Shown: positions 37,138 through 46,078 of the stretch, piece by piece
Layout: every line of letters starts with the position of its first letter
How positions within the stretch are numbered: the first letter of the stretch is position 1
Assembly: GCF_014698115.1 (NCBI RefSeq)
Contig: NZ_JACJSJ010000006.1
Coordinates: 98,537 to 162,536, forward strand
DNA: 64,000 bases
Source of the DNA: Nostoc sp. FACHB-973
Lineage (GTDB): Bacteria; Cyanobacteriota; Cyanobacteriia; Cyanobacteriales; Nostocaceae
Direction of reading: 5' to 3'
Program-made: the position numbers and the translations under genes
The notes under the pieces: model-generated
Databases searched by the model: none
What the model saw: only the letters and a program-made list of their open reading frames with translations
Told to the model about the DNA's origin: nothing

Positions 37138-37540
37138 GACAAACGGATTGAAAAAGCACATCATCGCACGGAAATTCGTGAAGTTTGGACTGTACCCATT
37201 GCTGCTATTGGTAAGCTTTATCAACCTAAATTATCGGCCGGTTTGCAATCCCTAGTTATGGTTGTCCGTGTGCGTCATCTTTGGAATAAAACTACTCGTG
37301 AGGTTCAATTTTATCTCACTTCTTTAAACAGTAATGCTCAAATTATCGGTCGGGCTATCCGCAAGCATTCGGGCATTGAAAACGAGGTTCATTGGACACG
37401 GGAATTGTACTTTCAAAGAAGATGCTTGTCCCATTCGTTCTTTCCACAGTCCGCAAAATTTTGCCCTTTTACGACGCTTTGCTCTCAATGCCCTTAACCG
37501 CGAACAGAATTACAAACGTAGTCTCCGTCAAAAAATGAAA
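37138..37540 (+). pseudogene. ISAs1-family transposase remnant
   Basis: C-terminal half of an ISAs1 (H-repeat-associated) transposase. Homologous blocks are KAHHRTEIREVWTVPIAAIG, REVQFYLTSLNSNAQIIGRA and KHSGIENEVHW in one frame. The continuation TFKEDACPIRSFHSPQNFAL and ALNREQNYKRSLRQKMK is in the next frame, so a frameshift lies near 37395-37402. The 5' half is missing, and the 3' end is cut off by an interspersed repeat. Not functional. Confidence 0.85.
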
Positions 37541-37770
37541 CTTGGCGTAGCGTCTCGTTGGCGTAGCCTCTCGCAGAGAAGAGAAGTTATCGCATTTTGG
37601 TTTTGAGGAGTGCGATGTCAGACGACAAGCCTTACGGCTACGCATTTGTGATGTTGGGGAAGTGCGATGTCTGACGAGAAGCCGCTGCGCGTCTACGCAT
37701 TTATTGTTGATGAGATGAAGGGCGATGTCTACGACGGGCTACGCCTACGCGTTTAGTTTGGGTTTGAATG
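37541..37770. repeat. cluster of interspersed repeats
   Basis: At least three copies of the GCGATGTCTGACGACAAGCC ... CTACGCATTT family (about 37613, 37665, 37720), plus GGCGTAGCCTCTCGCAGAGA at 37561-37580. They fill the gap between the transposase remnant and the toxin gene. Confidence 0.75.
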
Positions 37771-37798
37771 GGATTGAGCTATAAATTCCTAGATTGAA

Positions 37799-38188
37799 CT
37801 ACCAACGCTCTAACATCAAGCCATCAACATAATCAAAGTCTGTATCATCCGTAACTAATACCCAGCCCTGCTCTAAACATTGTGCCGCAATCCAAACATC
37901 ATTCATTGGAATTGGTCGTCCCTTCCGTTTCAAAGTCAGTCGGGTTTGAGCATAGACTGCTGCTGTTTCTCGACTTAATGGTAGAACTACACAAGCCTCA
38001 ATAAACTCCAGATAACGAGGTAAATTTTGTAATGGACGAGTAGAGTTTTCCGCGCCAAAAAGTAACTCCCCCACTACGATGGTAGGTAAAACCACCTCTG
38101 GTAATGCTAGTACTCGTGCAACTATCCCATTGTCCCCATTCAAAAAACGCACCGCCACGGAGGTATCCAGAGCAATCTCACCACTCAT
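37799..38188 (-). CDS. vapC: VapC-type PIN-domain toxin
   Basis: 129 aa PIN ribonuclease, toxin of a type II toxin-antitoxin pair. The acidic metal-binding residues are all present: D8 (ALDTSV), E41 (GELLFG), D97 (NDVWIAA) and the DDTDF cluster (114-118). The ATG at 38188 overlaps the antitoxin stop by 11 bases, the usual coupling. Interspersed repeats surround the pair. Family relatives cleave tRNA or rRNA; the target here is unknown. Confidence 0.9.
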   Translation of the reverse strand: MSGEIALDTSVAVRFLNGDNGIVARVLALPEVVLPTIVVGELLFGAENSTRPLQNLPRYLEFIEACVVLPLSRETAAVYAQTRLTLKRKGRPIPMNDVWIAAQCLEQGWVLVTDDTDFDYVDGLMLERW

Positions 38189-38387
38189 TTACATCCACCT
38201 GACGACATTCTGTAGCGATCGCCCGTTTTAATTCTTGGGCTTCGACATCACTTAAAATACCTGCAAATTTTGCGAGGGGATGAGTTTTGCGTGTTGCTTT
38301 TACTCTACGAACAAAATTCAATACTGACTGAACTATATCATCAGGAGCTTGTTCGAGTTCCTGGATCAATTCTTCACGATTTGTCAT
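38178..38387 (-). CDS. antitoxin partner of the PIN toxin
   Basis: 69 aa, first gene of the pair. An N-terminal helical region (REELIQELEQAPDDIVQSVL) is followed by a basic middle and an acidic end (LSDVEAQELKRAIATECRQV). It resembles DUF2281-like antitoxins in layout (inference). The overlap with vapC and matching strand support the assignment. Autoregulation from the AT-rich DNA upstream is expected for the class. Confidence 0.78.
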   Translation of the reverse strand: MTNREELIQELEQAPDDIVQSVLNFVRRVKATRKTHPLAKFAGILSDVEAQELKRAIATECRQVDVNEW

Positions 38388-38700
38388 GCATTCAATTTGT
38401 CTTGGCTAGTTCTTTCTATTTTCAGTATATCCAAAGTCCCAAAGCGATGTCTAACGACAAGCTTTACGGCTACGCATTTGTGATTTTGGAGAAGTGCGAT
38501 AGCGAAGCGCTGACTTGTCAGTTCGCATTTTTGTTGAAGTTGGGAAAGTGCGATGTCTGACGACAAGCCTTACGGCTACGCATTTTTGATATTGGGGAAG
38601 TGTGATATTTGACCGTTAGCCTTCAGCATTAGGCTGAAGGCTAAACAGGAATTAGTTAAGAGCCAGAAAATCTGCCTTTTGGGTATCTGAGTGAAGGTTT
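38388..38700. repeat. interspersed repeats upstream of the toxin-antitoxin pair
   Basis: Two copies of GCGATGTCTAACGACAAGC.../GCGATGTCTGACGACAAGCC (about 38448-38482 and 38549-38582) flank a related GCGATAGCGAAGCGCTGAC segment. Beyond this, GACCGTTAGCCTTCAGCATT and AGGCTGAAGGCTAAAC (38611-38645) form an inverted repeat. No gene. Confidence 0.65.
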
Positions 38701-39897
38701 TTATCGCAAAGAAATTAGACGGGAGTCAGTTTCTAACTTTTCAATTGCTGTTAAAACTTCTTGTCTTGCCCATTGATCTGCTGCCAAAATGTCATCTAAA
38801 GAGGGATTTGCACGGTTATCATTTTGATGGCGATCGCACACCCATTCGATACACCGAGGAATATCTAAAAACCGAATTTTTTCTGATAAAAATAAAGCCA
38901 CGGCTTGTTCATTTGCGGCATTCAACACAGCGGGCATGGAACCGCCAGCTTTACCCACAGCATAAGCCAATTGCATACAAGGATACTTTTGGTGATCTGG
39001 TTCGCGGAAGGTTAAATTTCCAGCTTTCACTAAATCTAAGCGTTCCCAGTTAGTGTAAATGCGATCGGGCCAAGATAAAGCATACAGTAAGGGTAAACGC
39101 ATATCTGGCCAACCGAGTTGGGCTAAAACTGAGGTATCTTGCAGTTCAATCAGCGAGTGAATAATGCTCTGGGGATGAATGACAATTTCAATATCGTCAT
39201 AACCTAAGCCAAACAGGAAGTGAGCCTCAATGACTTCCAGTCCTTTATTCATCAAAGTAGCAGAGTCTACTGTGATTTTACGCCCCATCGACCAATTCGG
39301 ATGTTTCAAAGCATCAGCAACGGTCACTTCTGCTAACTTTTCTACATCCCAATCCCGAAAAGCCCCACCAGATGCAGTCAGTAAAATCCGTCGCAAACCA
39401 TTTTTTGGCACACCTTGTAGGCATTGAAATATCGCAGAATGTTCGGAATCAGCAGGTAGTAATTTTACACCGTGTTTTTCGATTAGGGGTAGAACTACGG
39501 GGCCGCCAGCAATTAGAGTTTCCTTATTTGCCAAGGCGATATCTTTACCAGCTTCAATAGCTGCGATCGTTGGTAGCAAACCAGCACAACCCACGATTCC
39601 GGTGACAACCGTTTGCGCTTCGCCGTAGCGGGCAACTTCTATGACTCCGGCTTCGCCAGCCAGTAGAATGGGTTGCGGATCGAGGTCTTTAACGGCTTCT
39701 TTGAGTGCTGGGAATTTATCTTCTAAGCAAATTGCTGCTATTTTCGGTCGAAATTGCCGAATTTGAGCAGCCAACATTTCGACATTGCTCCCAGCTGCCA
39801 ATCCCACAATCCGAAATTGATCTGGGTACTGACTAACAATATCTAAAGTCTGAGTCCCAATAGAACCAGTAGAACCAACAAGAGTAATCGCTTTCAC
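38701..39897 (-). CDS. dxr: 1-deoxy-D-xylulose 5-phosphate reductoisomerase
   Basis: Second enzyme of the MEP isoprenoid pathway, NADPH-dependent. Conserved blocks are [13 protein letters not shown] (NADPH), [36 protein letters not shown] and [20 protein letters not shown] (20 residues). I chose the GTG at 39897 ([11 protein letters not shown] follows), which matches cyanobacterial relatives and gives 398 aa; the longer frame uses TTG at 39921. ispF of the same pathway is at 13.6 kb. Confidence 0.97.
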   Translation of the reverse strand: MKAITLVGSTGSIGTQTLDIVSQYPDQFRIVGLAAGSNVEMLAAQIRQFRPKIAAICLEDKFPALKEAVKDLDPQPILLAGEAGVIEVARYGEAQTVVTGIVGCAGLLPTIAAIEAGKDIALANKETLIAGGPVVLPLIEKHGVKLLPADSEHSAIFQCLQGVPKNGLRRILLTASGGAFRDWDVEKLAEVTVADALKHPNWSMGRKITVDSATLMNKGLEVIEAHFLFGLGYDDIEIVIHPQSIIHSLIELQDTSVLAQLGWPDMRLPLLYALSWPDRIYTNWERLDLVKAGNLTFREPDHQKYPCMQLAYAVGKAGGSMPAVLNAANEQAVALFLSEKIRFLDIPRCIEWVCDRHQNDNRANPSLDDILAADQWARQEVLTAIEKLETDSRLISLR

Positions 39898-40364
39898 AAT
39901 TATTTCAGGATTTACAGACAACTTTCACTATAAATTGCTGAGGACTCATTAATAACACCAATGACTATAATCTATACACTGAGGGGAGTGGGGAGTGGGG
40001 AGTGGGAGAGTCGAGGAGACGCTCTTACGCGGGGAATGACTAATTCTCAATGCCCACTTGCCCTGAGCGAACGCGAGTGCGTCTCGTAGAGAAGCCGAAG
40101 GGATGCCCAATGCCCAATACCCAGCATAATTTTCATTTAACTAGACAAAATTTGTATTTATAAATACGATATCTTTAAATATAAATGCTGACAAAATTGG
40201 TAAAAATGACCAAAATAGAAAATATTTTCCAGTAATTGCCGATTTGTTCAGTTTGTTACTTATGTTGGTGGAGGATTGAAGATGCATAATTTCACTCATA
40301 AATTACTGTGCTGTATTCATAGATAAGAGGATGGATAAAGTAGTATTTTGAAATACTCAAGTCT
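39898..40364. other. 467-base intergenic region upstream of dxr
   Basis: Contains GGGGAGT heptamers (39980-40005) and an interspersed repeat (GAGCGAACGCGAGTGCGTCT, 40057-40076, continuing to about 40103). AT-rich DNA at 40130-40364 probably carries the promoter of the PIG-V-like gene. No gene recognised. Confidence 0.5.
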
Positions 40365-41672
40365 ATGGTCAAAGTTCAGATAGCTATAAGAAAAATTTTA
40401 TGGAAAACTGATTTCCTATATCCAGCCGCAATATGGCTTGCCAGTCGAATATTCATTTGGATAGCTATGTTGCTGGTTGCACCAAGGCTACCGTTACCAG
40501 CAGATGCATTTTTGCCGGGTTTTGGCTGGCAGGTTTTTGATGCATGGGATAGTATGCATTACCGAGCGATCGCTACTTCCGGTTATGAATTCGTCGATGA
40601 CGGTAACCAGCATAATCTAGCCTTTTTTCCGTTGTTTCCCTTGAGTATCTGGGTTTTGATGAAGCTGGGCTTGCCGTTTGAATTAGCGGGCATTTTGGTA
40701 AACAACCTGGCATTTTTCGCAGCCCTTTACTGTTTATACTTTTGGGTTAAGGAGCATTATGGCAGCAGTGCCGCCCAATGGGTGAGTGCTGTGGTTTGTT
40801 GCTATCCCTCGTCTATGTTTACGGCGGTGATTTACACAGAGGGACTGTATTTGTTTTTGAGTACGGCGGCTTTGCGGGCTTTCGATCGCAAGCAATATCG
40901 CTGGACTGCCCTTTGGGGCGCTATGGCCACAGCAACACGTCCCACAGGTATGGCACTAATTCCGGCCTTGGCGATCGCAGCCTGGAAAGAACGCAGACCA
41001 CCCATTGCCTATATTGCTGGTTTTGCTACTGCTACTGGCATACTTTTATTCAGTTTGTATTGTGCAATTTCTTTCGGTAACCCTTTAGCTTTTATCCAAG
41101 CACAACGGGGATGGCGACCTTCCCTTGGGTTTGATTGGCAGGGTTGGTTAAACATGCTGATGCAAATTGCAGTTGGCAGCAAGAATTGGCAATTTGGTTG
41201 GGTGCAAAACCCATCTGGCGGCATCAAAGACCCCTGGTATCCCTTGTTGGTGGCTGTAATTGTTGGCGGTGGCTATCTTTTATGGCGCTTTCATAAACAT
41301 TTTCTTTTTGGAAAATTAGCTTATGGCTTTTATGCTTTAGTTGTGTTTTTGTTAGTCTTGGCAAGCGAGCAGTGGATAAATAACTTCCTGAACGTGGTTA
41401 TGGTCTTAGGTGGTAGCTTTGTGTTGTGGCGCTTACATCGACAACTCACCCCAGTTACAGTTATCTATGGCTTTTGCGGTATTGGTTTACTGCTAGCCTC
41501 TGGAGGTACTATTTCCTTGAGTCGTCTGGCCTATGGAATTGTACCTCTGAGTGTAGCCATTGGTGTGTTACTATCTCGCAATCCTCGCCAAGGATATTTT
41601 ATACTAGGGTTGTTTGTGACGTTATTAGCCAAAATAGCTGTAGGATTTGCTCAAGAGCATTGGGTTGGTTAA
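40365..41672 (+). CDS. PIG-V-like integral membrane glycosyltransferase
   Basis: 435 aa with about ten hydrophobic segments. It resembles bacterial proteins of the PIG-V/mannosyltransferase type (GT-C fold): an early acidic loop FDAWDSMHYRAIATSGYE, FFPLFPLSIW and IYTEGLYLFLSTAALRAF fit that family. Such enzymes use polyprenyl-linked sugars at the outer face of the membrane. Donor and acceptor are unknown. ATG at 40365. No glycosylation genes are adjacent. Confidence 0.75.
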   Translation: MVKVQIAIRKILWKTDFLYPAAIWLASRIFIWIAMLLVAPRLPLPADAFLPGFGWQVFDAWDSMHYRAIATSGYEFVDDGNQHNLAFFPLFPLSIWVLMKLGLPFELAGILVNNLAFFAALYCLYFWVKEHYGSSAAQWVSAVVCCYPSSMFTAVIYTEGLYLFLSTAALRAFDRKQYRWTALWGAMATATRPTGMALIPALAIAAWKERRPPIAYIAGFATATGILLFSLYCAISFGNPLAFIQAQRGWRPSLGFDWQGWLNMLMQIAVGSKNWQFGWVQNPSGGIKDPWYPLLVAVIVGGGYLLWRFHKHFLFGKLAYGFYALVVFLLVLASEQWINNFLNVVMVLGGSFVLWRLHRQLTPVTVIYGFCGIGLLLASGGTISLSRLAYGIVPLSVAIGVLLSRNPRQGYFILGLFVTLLAKIAVGFAQEHWVG

Positions 41673-41711
41673 TGGATCTTAAAAGAGAAGTCAGAATGGG
41701 CTACGCCCCGC

Positions 41712-41745
41712 TGCGCTAACAGAATTCAGAATTCAGAATTCAGAA
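41712..41745. repeat. AATTCAG heptamer repeat
   Basis: Tandem AGAATTC/AGAATTCAG units, the same family as at 2497, 2752 and 50640. Confidence 0.75.
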
Positions 41746-41854
41746 TGCAAGCAGCCTCCACCCAAATTCAACTTTATGTTTAACGAGGGAGTAGGGTATT
41801 TTCTCTCTTCCCCCTACTCCCTGTTTTGGTCATCAATTGAATTTAACTTTCCTA

Positions 41855-42826
41855 ATGAATATATCCAATCAGACGAAGATGGCGCTTGCGGTATTACTTA
41901 TAGGCGTGGGCGTCATCTCTTTTGGCTCTATTTTTGTGAGATTGAGCGAAACTGAACTCAGCCCCAATGCCACTGTATTTAATCGCTTCTGGGTTGCTAG
42001 TCTGGTCTTCGGGTTGTGGTATGGATATAAAACGATATCTCAGCAATTTTCCCAAAATCAACCCATAGAACAGCAATCCTACACTAGTCAAGATTTCTGG
42101 CTATTCCCAGGCGCTGGTGTTTGTTGGGCTGCTACTTTGGTCTTTTTGGCTTGGTCGCTGACTCAAACTAGCGTCGCTATCTCTAGTGTTTTACATAATC
42201 TCGCCCCCATATTTACTAGCTTAGGGGCGTGGCTGTTATTTCGTCACGGTTTTGGGAGTCAATTTTTGATCGGGATGGTCGTCGCTCTTGGGGGAGCGAT
42301 CGCTATTGAATTTGAACAACTCCAAATCGCCACAAACGAACTTCGAGGAAGCTTTGCTGCCATCGCTTCAGCAATTTTCATGGGCGCATACCTGCTGATG
42401 GTAGAAAAATTACGAATTAAATTTTCTCCAGATATAATTCAGTTCTGGATCTGTGCGATCGCTGCCCTAACCATGTTCCCCATACTTTTATTCACTCAAG
42501 ATCAGTTTTTCCCTTCTACAGTCAGCGGGTGGCTTTGGGTGATTTCCCTAGCAGTGATCTGCCAAGTTGTAGGCCACGGAATTTTGACCTATAGCCTTGC
42601 TAGGTTTTCCTCTGTGGTTGTCTCCTTGGTGCATCTGTTAGAGCCAGTATTTAGTGCCATTTTCGCTCTTGTAATATTTTCGGAAAAGTTAAGTTTTTTT
42701 AATCTAATGGGTTTCGCTATAGTTTTAATCGGTCTATACTTAGCCATATCTAGCCAGGTTGCAGCTAATTCGCCGTTCCAGGAATCAGTCAAAACTATTT
42801 TTGTTAAAAATTTGCTAAAAATATGA
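41855..42826 (+). CDS. DMT-superfamily (EamA) transporter, first of two
   Basis: Ten-helix drug/metabolite transporter of 323 aa with two EamA repeats (first about 1-140, WAATLVFLAWSLTQTSVAIS; second about 160-310). I use the ATG at 41855 (MNISNQTKMALAVLL); the TTG at 41837 adds six residues. Its stop overlaps the ATG of the next EamA gene by four bases (ATGA), so the two are translationally coupled and may form a heteromer. Substrate unknown. Confidence 0.86.
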   Translation: MNISNQTKMALAVLLIGVGVISFGSIFVRLSETELSPNATVFNRFWVASLVFGLWYGYKTISQQFSQNQPIEQQSYTSQDFWLFPGAGVCWAATLVFLAWSLTQTSVAISSVLHNLAPIFTSLGAWLLFRHGFGSQFLIGMVVALGGAIAIEFEQLQIATNELRGSFAAIASAIFMGAYLLMVEKLRIKFSPDIIQFWICAIAALTMFPILLFTQDQFFPSTVSGWLWVISLAVICQVVGHGILTYSLARFSSVVVSLVHLLEPVFSAIFALVIFSEKLSFFNLMGFAIVLIGLYLAISSQVAANSPFQESVKTIFVKNLLKI

Positions 42827-43788
42827 CGACAAAACAGGCATTCCTACAACAAAAGTTATCCTCAACACCAGCTTTAGTAGGAACTTTGTCATTATTTTTT
42901 GCCCTAATTCCCATATCTTTGGCACCATCTCTGACCAAATTATGTCAATTAGAAATTGGTGCAAATGCTGTAGTATTTCATCGCAGTTGGATTGCTACAG
43001 TCGTCTTTGCACTGTGGAATGGACTTGAGGCTTTCCGCTACCAACAGTCGGATAACCAAGCAATCGAACACAAGCCTTTGACCAAAAAAGAAATCTGGCT
43101 GTTGTTAGCAATGGGAACTGCTGCTGCAACCTACCTACTTTTGTGGGCTTGGTCGCTGAGTCAAACTAACGTTGCCAACGTAGCTTTATTGTCTAATTTG
43201 AATTCCTTATTCGTTGCTTTGGCTGGGTATCTGTTATTCGGTCAGCGTTTCGATTATCGATTCGTTGTTGGTTTGGCCATCGCCTTGGGGGGAGCGATCG
43301 CATTTGAAATCAATAAAGTGCAATTTGCCACTGACCAATTACTCGGTGATGTCTTAGCATTTCTGACTGCGATTTTCATGGCAACGTGTATGTTGCTCAT
43401 AGAACAACTCCGTTCTCGATTTAGCACCGCAACTATCATGCTGTGGCGCTGTGGAATCACAACAATGTTTTTATTACCCGTCGTTCCATTCCTCGAAGAT
43501 AGACTACTCCCCTATTCGTGGATGGGTTGGTTTTTCATTATTTTTCAAGCCCTTTTCTGCCAAGTGTTGGGTCAGGGACTTTTAGCTTACAGCCTCAGCA
43601 GAATCTCTTCACGAGTCGTCGCCGTCACTCTTTTGGCGGAACCAGTTTTAGCTTCGATTTTTGCTTGGTTCATTTTTTCAGAACAAGTGGGCTTGTTTGA
43701 CTGGGTGGCTTTTGCCGTAGTTTTAGTAGGTATTTATCTAGCCCAATCTAGTCGATCTGTTGTGAAAGTAATAGATGAAAAATCGTAG
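42823..43788 (+). CDS. DMT-superfamily (EamA) transporter, second of two
   Basis: 321 aa, a paralogue of the preceding gene; shared landmarks include WAWSLSQTNVANVALLSNL against the first protein's LAWSLTQTSVAISSVLHNL, and ALGGAIAFEINKVQFATDQL. It starts inside the preceding stop (ATGA). The conservation of both copies suggests either recent duplication or an obligate pair, as in some paired EamA systems. Substrate unknown. Confidence 0.86.
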   Translation: MTTKQAFLQQKLSSTPALVGTLSLFFALIPISLAPSLTKLCQLEIGANAVVFHRSWIATVVFALWNGLEAFRYQQSDNQAIEHKPLTKKEIWLLLAMGTAAATYLLLWAWSLSQTNVANVALLSNLNSLFVALAGYLLFGQRFDYRFVVGLAIALGGAIAFEINKVQFATDQLLGDVLAFLTAIFMATCMLLIEQLRSRFSTATIMLWRCGITTMFLLPVVPFLEDRLLPYSWMGWFFIIFQALFCQVLGQGLLAYSLSRISSRVVAVTLLAEPVLASIFAWFIFSEQVGLFDWVAFAVVLVGIYLAQSSRSVVKVIDEKS

Positions 43789-43911
43789 CCTCACGACAAA
43801 ATTATTTTTAACTATTAATAATTTTTTCCACAGCAACAGAAACATCTGGAAATGCAAAAAGCATGTGATAAAACTGATACACACGCTGAAGTCATATTCG
43901 AGTATGTAATT

Positions 43912-44469
43912 ATGTTAAGAGTAATTTTGTTGGCGTTGGCGCAGCCCACCGTAGGCATCGCTACTTTTCTTATTCCCTTGACTAGCTATACCCATAGTCA
44001 AGTAATTGCTAGTACCGCTAATTATCAAATTTCTCAGAATAAATCAACAAAAATCACTATCGAACGTCTAGGAATAGGTGGCGTAAAACTTTCTATGTCC
44101 GAGGCACAAGTCAGAAAAATTTTAGGTAAACCTGTAAAAGTAGAAAATGCCTTTGTACCTGCTATTGGTAAAGTTCGTACTCTTAAATATCCAGGCATTA
44201 CAGTTGATTTAGCTGAAGATGCTCAACCAGGGAAATTTACTGTTTACCAAATTAAAACAACCAGTTCTAAATATTCCACCATAGATAAAGTAAAAGTAGG
44301 CGATACACAAACAAAAGTGATTAGAACCTATGGAAAAACTGAAATAACTCAAGATGGTAAAGTTACCAATTTAAATTACATAGTTGAAGAACCCAGCCCT
44401 GGAGGGTTAAACTTTACTATTCAAAAAGGCAAAGTAACAGAAATTTTCTGCTTTTATCTGATGAATTAA
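43912..44469 (+). CDS. exported protein with BamE/SmpA-like repeats
   Basis: 185 aa from the ATG at 43912 (MLRVILLALAQPTVGIATFL); an upstream ATG at 43852 gives a 205 aa version with a polar lead that makes a poor signal peptide. The mature part contains two similar blocks, LGIGGVKLSMSEAQVRKILG and IDKVKVGDTQTKVIRTYGK, the pattern of BamE/SmpA-like folds. An outer-envelope or periplasmic role is likely, but no function is known. The signal region contains a copy of an interspersed repeat. Confidence 0.72.
   Translation: MLRVILLALAQPTVGIATFLIPLTSYTHSQVIASTANYQISQNKSTKITIERLGIGGVKLSMSEAQVRKILGKPVKVENAFVPAIGKVRTLKYPGITVDLAEDAQPGKFTVYQIKTTSSKYSTIDKVKVGDTQTKVIRTYGKTEITQDGKVTNLNYIVEEPSPGGLNFTIQKGKVTEIFCFYLMN
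43936..43962 (-). repeat. short interspersed repeat in a signal peptide
   Basis: On the minus strand it starts GCGATGCCTACGG and ends GCTGCGCCAA, like the kinase copy but with a shorter middle. It encodes ALAQPTVGIA in the signal region. Confidence 0.55.
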
Positions 44470-44766
44470 GCAGTTTTTTCCAGAAAACACCAATGCAAAT
44501 CCAACACCCCCACTTCATCTGGAAAAATCCGAAAATTCAAGATAAACCTCATCAACCGAGATACTGATGGGTTAATCAGTTGAGAGTACCACAGGAGGGT
44601 TGAATTAACCCTCCCCGTATGTATTGGCGAGGTAACTAGATTTCTTTTTCCCCCCTTGATAAGGGGGGATTAAGGGGGGTAATTCGACTTATGTGTACAC
44701 CGTAGCTTATAAAAGGGAGGGAATTAGATGTTCTAGTTTCCCCTTTCTAATGTTATTTTTGCCATC
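44470..44766. other. intergenic region with MITE fragment
   Basis: 297 bases. Contains GAGGGTTGAATTAACCCTCC (44594-44613, inverted repeat) and the 56-base partial copy of the 17.2 kb MITE-like element at 44650-44705. No gene. Confidence 0.55.
44650..44705 (-). mobile_element. solo end of the 17.2 kb MITE-like element
   Basis: Its reverse complement CTACGGTGTACACATAAGTC continues with CGAATTACCCCCCTTAATCC and CCCCTTAT, matching 17190-17245 closely. Only one terminal repeat is present. Confidence 0.65.
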
Positions 44767-44933
44767 GCATTTATCGATTTAGCGTTCGCATTTGTTGATT
44801 TAGCGATCGCATTTGTTGATTTAGCGTTCGCATTTGTTGATTTGGCGATCGCATTTGTTGATTTGGCGATCGCATTCGTTGATTTGGCGATTTCCCCTAC
44901 ACCCCTACACCCCCCCCAACGGGGCTTGGTCAA
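44733..44933 (-). CDS. possible heptapeptide-repeat protein
   Basis: 66 codons: MTKPRWGGCRGVGEI, then AKSTNAI-type heptads repeated six times, then a short tail ending AKITLERGN. It starts with ATG overlapping the M28 peptidase stop by four bases, the classic coupled arrangement, which is why it is listed. It could equally be a repeat array that happens to stay open. Lys, Ser, Thr and Asn dominate; no membrane segment. Low confidence. Confidence 0.3.
   Translation of the reverse strand: MTKPRWGGCRGVGEIAKSTNAIAKSTNAIAKSTNANAKSTNAIAKSTNANAKSINAMAKITLERGN
44767..44892 (-). repeat. six tandem copies of a 21-bp unit
   Basis: Unit GCATTTGTTGATTTAGCGATC, with copies differing at a few positions (TAGCGTT/TAGCGATC/TGGCGAT). 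Each junction forms a HIP1-like GCGATCGC. On the minus strand each unit encodes the heptapeptide AKSTNAI or AKSTNAN. Confidence 0.92.
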
Positions 44934-45778
44934 AATCGCCTAATCCCCATCTCTAAACCTTCACATACACCCCTCAAAAAATCTAAATCCAAACTAGCAA
45001 CTGTGTCACTAGGTTTGTGATAATGTGGATTCCGTAAAAATGCCGTATCTGTGACCATCATTGCCGGATAACCCAAATCCCAAAAAGGTGCATGATCGCT
45101 AAGTCTGGTTTGCGGAACTATTAAACCTTTATTTGGTACGGGTAGCCATTGACTAGGTACACCGACTTGGCGAATACTACGACTCATGCCAATTAAGTCA
45201 CCAATTGTCCGCCAATTGCCAATTAAAGCAATAAAATCGCCGCTATTTGGGTAGAAGCGCTCCAAAAAAGGCGGGTAACTTTGAGAACCGGGTGTAGAAT
45301 CTTTATAGCCCAGCATTTCTAGTGAAATCATTAAACGTAACTGCTGCTTTTGTTCGCGCAACAAAGCTGCATAGTCAGCGCTACCCAGTAAGCCATATTC
45401 TTCCATATCGAAAGCAACCAGCCTTAGGGGATATCTTACAGGTTCGGCAGCAAATTTTCTGGCTAATTCCAGCAACACTGCTACACCTGTGGCATTATCA
45501 TCCGCAGCTGGTGTTCCAGGAACAGCATCATAGTGGGCACCAATTAAAATAGGTGGCAAATCCTTTTTTTGCGGTCTAGCTTGGGAAGGTAAATTTAAGA
45601 TCAAATTCTTACAAGGTTTACCTCTAACTTGGAAGGTGTGGATTTCCACACTTCCCCATTGGGAAAATTCCTGGCGGATATATTCTTGGACAAAAAAATG
45701 CCCAGCTGTTGCCATATAAGGATCGCGTTCTCGCGCTATCTCATTGAGGGAAGTTTGTAATCGTTCTATTAAACTCAA
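44930..45778 (-). CDS. M28-family zinc aminopeptidase-like protein
   Basis: 282 aa metallopeptidase. Zinc-binding motifs are in order: GAHYDAVPGTPAADDNATGV (His and Asp), DMEEYGLLGS (general base Glu and ligand) and SDHAPFWDLGYPAMMVTDTA with NPHYHKPSDT (last His). No signal peptide is seen. The TTG at 45778 is the only good start; no ATG or GTG fits upstream. Peptide substrates are expected, but specificity is unknown. A divergent gap of about 300 bases separates it from dnaK. Confidence 0.9.
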   Translation of the reverse strand: MSLIERLQTSLNEIARERDPYMATAGHFFVQEYIRQEFSQWGSVEIHTFQVRGKPCKNLILNLPSQARPQKKDLPPILIGAHYDAVPGTPAADDNATGVAVLLELARKFAAEPVRYPLRLVAFDMEEYGLLGSADYAALLREQKQQLRLMISLEMLGYKDSTPGSQSYPPFLERFYPNSGDFIALIGNWRTIGDLIGMSRSIRQVGVPSQWLPVPNKGLIVPQTRLSDHAPFWDLGYPAMMVTDTAFLRNPHYHKPSDTVASLDLDFLRGVCEGLEMGIRRF

Positions 45779-46078
45779 ATTTTTAAAGTTTTCAGGTACT
45801 CAAAAAAGCACAGCAAGCATGATTAAGGTGGATTTACCAAATTGCAGATAGAGTAAACAGAAGTAGCTAGATAACAACAATTGAGGCTGCTTGGACACAC
45901 CAAGCATCGTCAATGCTATCCTAGTCTTGCAACTATCTCCTCTAGCTGAACTTCTTAACTTTCTACCTTAATGACGACTATTATACCATTGAGGTGTTTT
46001 CACCCTGTAGCACAAAGCTAGAGGTAGTTCCACCCAATCATAATAAATATATAAGACGCTTTAGGAGAAGAGTAACGC
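45779..46078. promoter_or_regulatory. dnaK leader and promoter region
   Basis: 300 bases between divergent genes. AGGAGAAGAG lies just upstream of the dnaK ATG. No CIRCE element (TTAGCACTC-N9-GAGTGCTAA) was found, so HrcA control is not supported. The rest has no recognised feature. Confidence 0.5.

Noticed and set aside
37334..37606. Separate 90-codon gene
   Set aside because: It is the second frame of the broken ISAs1 transposase.
44767..44892. CRISPR array
   Set aside because: The units are contiguous 21-mers with no spacers, unlike CRISPR.
45779..46078. CIRCE/HrcA operator upstream of dnaK
   Set aside because: The inverted repeat TTAGCACTC-N9-GAGTGCTAA is not present.
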